From: Desulfotomaculaceae bacterium
GTDB taxonomy: Bacteria; Bacillota; Desulfotomaculia; Desulfotomaculales; Pelotomaculaceae
Length of the DNA: 5,165 nucleotides
Reading direction: 5' to 3'
NCBI GenBank assembly: GCA_028704035.1
Contig: JAQVLS010000130.1
Span: 1-5,165 of the forward strand
Under the pieces are notes generated by a model. The model did no database searches and had not been told where the DNA came from. It saw only the letters and a program-made list of their open reading frames with translations. The position numbers were made by a program, and so were the translations under genes. Positions 1-4,358 of this stretch are shown here, in pieces (within the stretch, counting starts at the first letter, position 1; every line of letters begins with the position of its first letter).

Positions 1-75
1 AACAGTTTCTCTATTAAACCATGCCTCACGGTAAACTCTTTGCTTTTGTTTCTCCGCTTGAAGAGAGTCGGTCAA
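1..75 (-). CDS. Possible partial reading frame downstream of degU
   Basis: Reading leftward from a TTG at 75, an open frame of 25 codons runs off the window edge. It is charged and glutamine-rich, beginning LTDSLQAEKQKQ and ending WFNRETV at the edge, and looks more protein-like than the two other minus-strand frames, which contain stops. There is no recognisable Shine-Dalgarno sequence before the TTG, and an in-frame TAG lies about a dozen codons upstream. I do not recognise a family. It could be the start of a gene lying to the left, a decayed fragment, or chance. I see no clear hairpin-plus-U-tract terminator in 1-127, so whether the degSU transcript continues into this frame is unknown. 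Confidence 0.2.
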   Translation of the reverse strand, partial: MTDSLQAEKQKQRVYREAWFNRETV

Positions 76-127
76 AAATTTACTTGTTTTCGTAAATCCC
101 TAAGTTGAACTCCCATTAGCGAGGTTT

Positions 128-781
128 TTACAGGGCAATTAATTTGTTTTTCACGGCCTGGATGGCGGCCTGTGTCCGGTCTTCCACCCCCAGCTTTTGA
201 AATATATTGGTCAGGTGGTTCTTGACCGTCTTTTCGCTGATGTAGAGCTGATCGGCAATGGAGCGGTTGCTGTCCCCATGGGCCACCAGGCGCAGCACGT
301 CGTATTCCCGCCTGGTTAAACCCATAGGGTTGTTTTTTTGGCATGAAAGAGAGGAAAGCCGGCTGAATTCGGTGAGCATCTTTGTTGTCATGGCGGGGTG
401 GATAAATGATTCGCCCCTGGCTACCCCGATTATCGCCTGGATCAAAAGGTCGGGACTGATGTCTTTTAAAACATATCCGGATGCGCCGGCTTTGATTAGC
501 TCGAAGAGATATTCCTCCTGGTCGTGGATAGTAAGGGCAATCACTTTTATATCCGGGTTTTTTCTTTTGATTATTTTTGTTGCCTCAATACCATTGGTTA
601 CGGGCATATTTAGATCCATGAGGATTATGTCCGGATTAAGGACGAGCGCCATTTTAATAGCCTCGGTGCCGTTTTGCGCCTCGCCCGCAACGTCAATGCT
701 GTCTTTCATGGACAGAATCTTCCGCAGCCCCTCACGCATGAGAGCGTGGTCGTCTGCAATCAATACGCTGATTTTTTTCAA
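128..781 (-). CDS. degU: DegU-type response regulator, NarL/LuxR family
   Basis: This is a cytoplasmic two-component response regulator of 217 aa, close to B. subtilis DegU (229 aa). The N-terminal receiver domain (about residues 4-120) has the acidic pair D10-D11, phospho-acceptor D56 in the motif LMDLNMP, T84 and K106 (YVLKD). The linker is about 125-152. The C-terminal LuxR-type helix-turn-helix (about 155-217) starts LTRREYDVL and includes the recognition-helix motif ISEKTVKNHL. The start is a TTG at 781 preceded by GGGGGA with a 6-nt spacer; no better-placed ATG was seen. It lies 29 bp after the degS stop, so the two are almost certainly co-transcribed, and DegS is the expected phosphodonor. 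In Bacillus, DegU controls exoenzymes, motility, biofilm and competence; the regulon here cannot be read from this window. The family and the pairing are clear; strict orthology to degU is inferred from the partner and the domain layout. Confidence 0.93.
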   Translation of the reverse strand: MKKISVLIADDHALMREGLRKILSMKDSIDVAGEAQNGTEAIKMALVLNPDIILMDLNMPVTNGIEATKIIKRKNPDIKVIALTIHDQEEYLFELIKAGASGYVLKDISPDLLIQAIIGVARGESFIHPAMTTKMLTEFSRLSSLSCQKNNPMGLTRREYDVLRLVAHGDSNRSIADQLYISEKTVKNHLTNIFQKLGVEDRTQAAIQAVKNKLIAL

Positions 782-810
782 GAATATTCCCCCGTTTACT
801 AAGTGATTGG

Positions 811-1953
811 CTAATTATCGTCCAAGGGAACTGAAACGCTGATGGAAGTGCCCTGACCGGGGGCACTGATTATATTCATTTCCCCTTTCAGCAATTGAAT
901 CCTTTCCCTCATTCCAATCAGGCCGTAGCCTTCGCCGTCTTTATCAGTCATCGCCGTGTCCAGGTCGAAACCTATTCCGTCATCCTTGACATAGATATTA
1001 ATCTTTTTGCGCAGCAATTCAATTTTCACTACTGCATTTTTAGCCCGGGCATGTTTTCGGATATTGGTTACCATCTCCTGTATAATTCTAAAAAGCGCTA
1101 CCTCCACCGTGCTGTTTAGGCGCCGCTGCTGCCCAAAAAAGAGATATTCTATTTGCAGGCCGTACTGTTCATTGTAATTGCTGAGGTATCTCTTAATGGC
1201 CGGTCTCAGTCCCAGATCATCAAGCACCATCGGTCTTAAGTCGAAAATAATTTTACGAACGTCCGTCAAGCTTGAGCGGACAAGAAGTTGCAGGGCGATT
1301 AATTCATCCCTGACCTTTTCCGGATGCATGTCCAAAAGTTTCAGACAGAACTCGGCTCTCATTACAATATTCGCCATGGACTGGGCGGGGCCGTCGTGGA
1401 TTTCACGGGCTACACGCTTGCGCTCTTCCTCCTGCGCCGTGATAATACCCAGGGCCATTTCCTGTGTTTTCTGCAGTTCGTTTATTTTTATATTGAGGTC
1501 TTTTAATCCTCCGCTAAGGTAATTGAAGACCAAGCCCATTTGAGAAACAAGCTTTTCCGACCTTTGAGCGGTATTTTGCAGTCGCCTGAGACTTATTTCC
1601 AAGTGGTCTCTTCTGTACCGCAACAGTTTTTCCCGTTCCCTCAGCTTGACCAATTCTACTTGCAGCATATAGGCGTTGTCATAAGCGGTTTTAATATCTT
1701 CTTCGGTATATCGGTGGAAATCTTTACTTACTTCAACCAGCCTGATGCGTGCTTTTTTTTCCTCAATAATTGTCTCGTCAACCTGGTAAATGGTGTCGGA
1801 AACATCTTCCTTAACCCCGGCCAATTCTTCCCCTACCCTGGCCATCTCCAGCATAGTATTTTCAGCGATATCGTAGAGTTGCATTTTACCGCGTTCTATG
1901 GCTGCCAGTGTTTCTTTAATAATGCGATCAAGGCTTTTTATGTCAAACACCAT
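811..1953 (-). CDS. degS: DegS-type sensor histidine kinase
   Basis: This is a soluble sensor kinase of 380 aa (B. subtilis DegS is 385 aa) with no membrane segment. Residues 1-165 form the DegS-type sensor region, rich in charged heptad-like helices and probably a long coiled coil. The HisKA_3 dimerisation/phospho-acceptor segment follows at about 172-240, with motif ERKRVAREIHDGPAQ and predicted phosphorylated H186 (H189 in B. subtilis). The HATPase_c domain (about 280-378) shows an N-box near N297, the G1 motif DDGIGFD (324-330) and a G2-like motif GYGLIGMRER (343-352). It is expected to autophosphorylate and pass phosphate to the adjacent DegU, and in this family it can also dephosphorylate it. 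The ATG at 1953 sits only 3 nt after GGAGG; a GTG at 1950, the second codon, would have more usual 6-nt spacing and is an alternative start. A candidate promoter lies about 80-107 bp upstream. Confidence 0.94.
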   Translation of the reverse strand: MVFDIKSLDRIIKETLAAIERGKMQLYDIAENTMLEMARVGEELAGVKEDVSDTIYQVDETIIEEKKARIRLVEVSKDFHRYTEEDIKTAYDNAYMLQVELVKLREREKLLRYRRDHLEISLRRLQNTAQRSEKLVSQMGLVFNYLSGGLKDLNIKINELQKTQEMALGIITAQEEERKRVAREIHDGPAQSMANIVMRAEFCLKLLDMHPEKVRDELIALQLLVRSSLTDVRKIIFDLRPMVLDDLGLRPAIKRYLSNYNEQYGLQIEYLFFGQQRRLNSTVEVALFRIIQEMVTNIRKHARAKNAVVKIELLRKKINIYVKDDGIGFDLDTAMTDKDGEGYGLIGMRERIQLLKGEMNIISAPGQGTSISVSVPLDDN

Positions 1954-2001
1954 GTTCCTCCGTTGAAAATATTTCTAAAACCCACAAGATCCTTTCGTTT
2001 G

Positions 2002-2193
2002 AATTCTAAAAACAAGGGGCAGGCACGATTTATTATAAAAAAAAATACCGCCATTGTTATTGAGCGCACCGATCTGCAGGGAATTGCCAAACAAAACCCG
2101 GATCCGGCCGTGATTGAAGAACCGGTACAATTTGTCGATGTGGCTGTTGCCGTAAAGAAAAATAATCCCCTGTTGTTAAATGCGGTAAACTAG
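2002..2193 (+). pseudogene. 3'-end relic of an amino-acid-type ABC solute-binding protein gene (SBP_bac_3-like)
   Basis: About 58-64 codons open on the plus strand ending at TAG 2191-2193 resemble the C-terminal lobe of family-3 periplasmic or lipoprotein solute-binding proteins. The segment KNKGQARFII resembles the family's n-GqADAfi element, IAKQNPD resembles the yyakqnPd element, and VDVAVAVKKNNPLLLNAVN matches the conserved vgiAVkKgnpeLleavNkaL stretch almost word for word. The frame stops where the final helix should continue. There is no start codon, ribosome binding site or N-terminal two thirds: upstream, the same frame only runs antisense through degS, where the protein is not SBP-like. 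A run of nine A at 2037-2045 is a likely site of an old indel. I infer a gene remnant; the assignment rests on motif recall and could be wrong in the exact subfamily. Confidence 0.5.
2032..2060 (-). promoter_or_regulatory. Candidate sigma-A-type promoter for degSU
   Basis: On the minus strand there is a perfect -10 hexamer TATAAT (2037-2032), a 17-bp spacer (2054-2038) that includes a T tract, and a -35 hexamer ATAACA (2060-2055; 4 of 6 matches to TTGACA). Transcription would begin near 2025 and leave a leader of about 70 nt before degS. The match is good only at -10 and the region is A/T-rich, so chance occurrence is possible. Confidence 0.4.
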
Positions 2194-2200
2194 GTGTGTT

Positions 2201-2602
2201 TTATGCTTTTTGCTCTATTTCCGTGACACATTCAGTTTTGATTTTTCCAACCAGAAACCCTAGTGCATTAATAACGTGGGGTCTGATATCGCCACCTATC
2301 AGTACATACATGATGTCATCTCCAACTTCAAGATGCCCTTCGTTAAGCCAGGTCTTTACATAGAAAATTCCATCCAGCTTGTGGGTTTCCGCAATCGCTT
2401 CATTAACTTTAACTGCATCATAGAAAAATTCCATTCCTTTTACCAGCGAACCATCATCAAATCCTTGACGAACCTTTGCCTTAGGTGATTGGCGTACAAC
2501 ACCATTATGAACTAAAAACATCCCTACTTTTGAAGCAATAGGATCCGCTTTTGCTTCCTTTAACCATTCATCGATCGAGGGTGATATCTTTTTGTTAATC
2601 AT
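2201..2602 (-). CDS. MoaE-like protein (molybdopterin synthase catalytic subunit family)
   Basis: This 133-aa soluble protein has the layout of the MoaE family, which with MoaD inserts sulfur into precursor Z to make molybdopterin. Recognisable blocks are GMFLVHNGVVR (27-37; MoaE has GAvv.FvGtvR), NEGHLEVGDDIMYVLIGG (88-104; MoaE HrlG.l.vGe..v.v.v) and a C-terminal helix ending KIKTE (120-124). K122 aligns with the conserved LK lysine of MoaE. The canonical HR motif is replaced by DIR, and the second active-site lysine of the terminal PxWKkE motif is not evident: the end reads VTEIEQKA. It therefore belongs to a divergent branch, of the kind I recall from sulfate reducers and clostridia, and its enzymatic role is uncertain. 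The ATG at 2602 follows AAGGAG at an 11-nt spacing, slightly long. No other mo-genes are present in the window, and it is probably monocistronic. Confidence 0.7.
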   Translation of the reverse strand: MINKKISPSIDEWLKEAKADPIASKVGMFLVHNGVVRQSPKAKVRQGFDDGSLVKGMEFFYDAVKVNEAIAETHKLDGIFYVKTWLNEGHLEVGDDIMYVLIGGDIRPHVINALGFLVGKIKTECVTEIEQKA

Positions 2603-2660
2603 ATACTAATACGCTCCTTTTTAATAATCGTCACAGTTTGCCATAAAATAAATATACCAT

Positions 2661-2901
2661 ACCCAATATGTTTGTGGAACAAGGACCACGCTGCAGGCAG
2701 CTTTGAATCAAGTAAATTTAGCAGCGGATGTTATTTATTTAACCTATTTGCTAAAATGCAGGCCCCTTCGCCATTATAATAAAAAAAGGCAAGAACATTC
2801 AGCAAACCGTTTCTTGAACAACAAATCAAAACTATCCGTCCTGACTTTATTATGGAGGATTGGGCAGTGCCGGCACAACGTTTTATTGTGGTGATACTTA
2901 A
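2661..2901 (+). pseudogene. Frameshifted relic of a type-4 uracil-DNA glycosylase gene
   Basis: This spacer holds a plus-strand series of fragments that together follow the middle of type-4 (Fe-S) uracil-DNA glycosylases. In one frame, from 2661, TQYVCGTRTTLQAALNQVNL recalls the family's PFVGraGqLLd.aL...gl, and then DVIYLTYLLKCRP (2727-2765) matches the diagnostic DVYITNvVKCRPP block, including the cluster-ligand cysteine at 2757. The frame then shifts, and KPFLEQQIKTIRPDFI (2804-2851) matches CrPfLe.QI.liRPkvI. After another shift, GLGSAGTTFYCG (2857-2892) weakly resembles the LG..a...LLG step. The N-terminal GEAPG motif, the next cluster cysteine and the C-terminal third with its catalytic histidine motif are absent. 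Three reading frames in family order argue for a decayed gene, not for chance. The longest single piece, 2703-2894, is not an intact gene. Confidence 0.6.
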
Positions 2902-2914
2902 GCGATACTAAAAG

Positions 2915-2941
2915 GTGTCAACAACCCCGTCCCCCTGACAC
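2915..2941. repeat. REP-like hairpin, possible terminator of the UPF0756 gene
   Basis: GTGTCA (2915-2920) and TGACAC (2936-2941) form a perfect 6-bp stem around a 15-nt loop containing CCCCGTCCCCC. On the minus strand the hairpin begins 10 nt after the UPF0756 stop and is followed by CCTTTTAG, so it could act as a weak rho-independent terminator for that gene. The core CCCCGTCCCCCTGACAC also resembles short dispersed palindromic units that I recall from many clostridial genomes, often linked to REP-associated transposases. Only one copy is present here, so the repeat status is recalled knowledge and cannot be shown from this sequence. Confidence 0.5.
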
Positions 2942-2951
2942 TCCCTGTGCT

Positions 2952-3434
2952 TCACTTGCTGTGTCCCAATAGTCCCATGATCAGTGCTACCATACCGGCG
3001 GCGATGAGGGGACCCACGGGCACGCCCCGGAAGAAGGCTACGCCCACAATAGTGCCCACCATGAGCCCCACCATTACCTGAGGCTGTAAGGTTAGGAAAC
3101 CAACTCCCCGCCCCCCTAGATAGGCTACAAAAATACCCATGGCCAGGGCCACCAGCCCGATGGGGCTGGCCAGGGTTTTATACATCTCAGACCAGCCAAT
3201 TCCCCCGCTGGCAAAGGGGATTAATATGGCCAGGGTGATAAAGCCAATGCCCACATTGATGGCGTTCTTTTCTAATATGGGGAACAGCACTTCACCGTGC
3301 AGCAGACGCAGCACCAGTAACGCCCCCGCAGCGGCTGCTACCACGTAATTTTTTCCTACAATACCCAGTAAAACAATGGCCAAAAGCAGAATGCAGGCCT
3401 GTCCCCAGGATGCCAAAGAACTACCCCCTATCAA
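2952..3434 (-). CDS. UPF0756 (DUF441) family integral membrane protein
   Basis: This 160-aa, strongly hydrophobic protein belongs to the UPF0756/DUF441 family (E. coli YeaL is a member), whose function is unknown. About five membrane segments can be drawn: 12-27 plus 30-45 (near-continuous), 58-75, 88-106, 118-135 and 140-157. Family signatures include LLGIVGKN (22-29), LGGRGV (106-111), LQPQVMVGLMVGTIVGVAFF (116-135) and RGVPVGPLIAAG (136-147), which together make the assignment secure. Length matches the usual 150-155 aa. There is no ATG start at the N-terminus. A TTG at 3434 has GGAAG 8 nt upstream; a second TTG at 3416, preceded by AGGGGG at 7 nt, would give a 154-aa protein closer to typical homologues and is equally credible. 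It is probably monocistronic, with a promoter at 3486-3514 and a hairpin just downstream. Neighbours give no hint of a job. Confidence 0.92.
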   Translation of the reverse strand: MIGGSSLASWGQACILLLAIVLLGIVGKNYVVAAAAGALLVLRLLHGEVLFPILEKNAINVGIGFITLAILIPFASGGIGWSEMYKTLASPIGLVALAMGIFVAYLGGRGVGFLTLQPQVMVGLMVGTIVGVAFFRGVPVGPLIAAGMVALIMGLLGHSK

Positions 3435-3462
3435 TTCCCGTACTTCCTATAGCGCTCTTATG

Positions 3463-3478
3463 GGAATTCAGGAATTCA
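3463..3478. repeat. Tandem 8-bp direct repeat (two copies of GGAATTCA)
   Basis: GGAATTCA occurs twice in immediate succession (3463-3470 and 3471-3478), each copy containing the palindrome GAATTC. It lies between the predicted transcription start and the start codon of the UPF0756 gene. It may be replication slippage or a leader element; no function can be assigned. Confidence 0.6.
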
Positions 3479-3485
3479 TTATGAT

Positions 3486-3514
3486 ATTGTAACCAAAGAA
3501 ACGCAGGAAGTAAA
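3486..3514 (-). promoter_or_regulatory. Candidate sigma-A-type promoter for the UPF0756 gene
   Basis: On the minus strand, a -35 hexamer TTTACT (3514-3509; 4 of 6 matches to TTGACA) and a -10 hexamer TACAAT (3491-3486; 5 of 6 matches to TATAAT) are separated by exactly 17 bp (3508-3492). A transcript would begin near 3479, about 45 nt before the TTG at 3434 or 63 nt before the TTG at 3416. A tandem 8-mer lies in the leader. Confidence 0.5.
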
Positions 3515-3549
3515 CAAATCTGGGCCGTTTTTCACCGTGTTAGAGCCCG

Positions 3550-3567
3550 GGCAGGGCATGCACTGCC
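3550..3567. repeat. Near-perfect 18-bp palindrome
   Basis: GGCAG G GCATGC A CTGCC reads the same on both strands except for one mismatched pair (3555/3562). It lies 36 bp upstream of the predicted -35 of the UPF0756 gene and about 205 bp upstream of the DUF1906 start, so it could be a binding site for a dimeric regulator of either gene. There is no second copy in the window and no known operator is recognised. Confidence 0.4.
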
Positions 3568-3700
3568 ATGAATCGGGGTCCCAAATAATAAAAAGATAGA
3601 CTGCAAAATAAATACATAAAATGAGGATAGGTAAAATCTTTCTACCTGATGGGAAGCAGTGAGGGCGCCGGGAACATATTATATAAGGCAATAATAACCT

Positions 3701-3725
3701 TGGCGGCCTGATCTGTTAGCCGCCA
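3701..3725. repeat. Inverted repeat in the leader of the DUF1906 gene
   Basis: TGGCGGC (3701-3707) and GCCGCCA (3719-3725) form a perfect 7-bp GC-rich stem with an 11-nt loop. No T tract follows on either strand, so it is not a standard intrinsic terminator. It ends 48 nt before the DUF1906 start. A poor promoter candidate overlaps its right side (CTGTTA, 17-bp spacer, TAAAAT at 3736-3741). It may be an operator or a leader hairpin; the role is not established. Confidence 0.45.
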
Positions 3726-3763
3726 CCGGATAGCATAAAATTGAGATATTACAGCAAAGGAGT

Positions 3764-3769
3764 GGAGGT
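3764..3769 (+). promoter_or_regulatory. Shine-Dalgarno GGAGGT that sets the DUF1906 start
   Basis: A full-strength GGAGGT stands 4 nt before GTG 3774. The alternative TTG at 3741 has no ribosome binding site, and the 11 residues it would add do not resemble the family's N-terminus, which begins at the conserved GIDCA. This supports the GTG as the true start. Confidence 0.75.
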
Positions 3770-3773
3770 AAAA

Positions 3774-4358
3774 GTGAGGGGAATTGACTGCGCAACACCT
3801 CTTAATGCCGCCACGGCCGGGAATTTGGCGGCCGCGGGTATGGAATTCGTTTGCCGTTATTTAGTGCCGGAGCAGTACGCATGGAAGCGGCTGACACGCC
3901 TGGAGGCGGAGTTTATTACCGCAGCGGGTATGCAGATTATATCCGTGTTCGAGACCAGCGCAAGCCGGGCGTCCAAGGGAGCTGCCGCCGGCCAGGCAGA
4001 CGGGGCCGCGGCATACAAGGAGGCCCAACTAATCAGTCAACCAACAGGTACGGCCATATATTTTGCCGTGGACTACGATGCGCAGCCAGCTGATTGCGAC
4101 GCCATCGAGGCTTATTTGAGAGCCGCAGAGGGGCAGATACCCGGCTATGCAGGTGGAGTGTATGGTTCCTACAGCGTCATTGAGGAGATGGCCCACAGGG
4201 GAGCGGCCTGGCATTTCTGGCAAACATACGCCTGGAGCCGCGGGCAAAGGAGCCGGGCGGCAAATATTTATCAGCATAAAAACGATATTTCTATGGCCGG
4301 TATAGGTGTTGACCTTAACAAATCCTTTGGGAATGAGGGTTTTTGGAGCACGAAGTAA
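3774..4358 (+). CDS. DUF1906 (Rv2525c-like) glycoside hydrolase-like protein
   Basis: This 194-aa protein is one DUF1906 domain from end to end. The family, typified by M. tuberculosis Rv2525c, has a TIM-barrel fold related to glycoside hydrolases such as GH25 and is thought to act on cell-wall glycans, though activity is mostly unproven. Conserved stations are GIDCATPL (3-10), FVCRYLVPE (25-33) with WKRLT (37-41), ISVFET (56-61), AIYFAVDYDA (94-103), GGVYGSYSVI (127-136), FWQTYAW (148-154), IYQHKND (165-171) and VDLNKSFGNEGFW (179-191). Candidate acidic active-site residues are D4, E60, D100, D102 and D180. There is no signal peptide, membrane anchor, SH3 or peptidoglycan-binding repeat, so it may be cytoplasmic, released by lysis, or phage-derived. 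The GTG start follows GGAGGT. The gene is clearly GC-richer than its right neighbour, and its last 44 bp overlap the converging glycosyltransferase gene. Confidence 0.9.
   Translation: MRGIDCATPLNAATAGNLAAAGMEFVCRYLVPEQYAWKRLTRLEAEFITAAGMQIISVFETSASRASKGAAAGQADGAAAYKEAQLISQPTGTAIYFAVDYDAQPADCDAIEAYLRAAEGQIPGYAGGVYGSYSVIEEMAHRGAAWHFWQTYAWSRGQRSRAANIYQHKNDISMAGIGVDLNKSFGNEGFWSTK

Larger units (their letters stand above)
3453..3599 (+). pseudogene. Possible cupin-like gene fragment
   Basis: One plus-strand frame (3453-3599, ending in TAG) encodes about 48 residues with protein-like character. Its end, FFTVLEPGQGMHCHESGSQI, resembles the first cupin motif: a PGqgm turn followed by HxH and an acidic or polar residue. 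There is no start codon with a ribosome binding site, and the rest of a cupin barrel is missing. If genuine it is a relic. The motif is short and could be chance, and the stretch also contains the promoter region of the minus-strand UPF0756 gene and a near-palindrome, so the base pattern may have other causes. Confidence 0.22.

Noticed and set aside
258..806. Plus-strand open frame of 182 codons opposite degU
   Set aside because: It lies wholly antisense to the receiver and HTH domains of degU, has no family motifs, and mirrors the degU codon pattern.
1540..2193. Long plus-strand open frame of 217 codons opposite degS
   Set aside because: Up to about 1999 it is antisense to the well-conserved N-terminal half of degS and reads as phenylalanine-rich, non-family protein. 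Only its last 60 or so codons look real, and they are reported as a relic.
2703..2894. Intact 63-aa plus-strand gene
   Set aside because: It starts at a TTG without a ribosome binding site in the middle of glycosylase-like sequence, and the similarity jumps to other frames after about 2797. It is part of a pseudogene.
3620..3662. Short ATG frame MRIGKIFLPDGKQ as a leader peptide
   Set aside because: Only 13 codons, no attenuator-like structure after it, and too far from the DUF1906 start to be a convincing leader.
3479..3691. Minus-strand 70-aa frame with a hydrophobic stretch (possible small membrane protein)
   Set aside because: It has a TTG start with no convincing ribosome binding site, a cysteine- and proline-rich composition without family resemblance, and it covers the predicted promoter of the UPF0756 gene. 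Chance frame.
4029..4277. Minus-strand 82-aa frame inside the DUF1906 gene
   Set aside because: It is a shadow of a conserved, well-recognised plus-strand domain and has no motif of its own.
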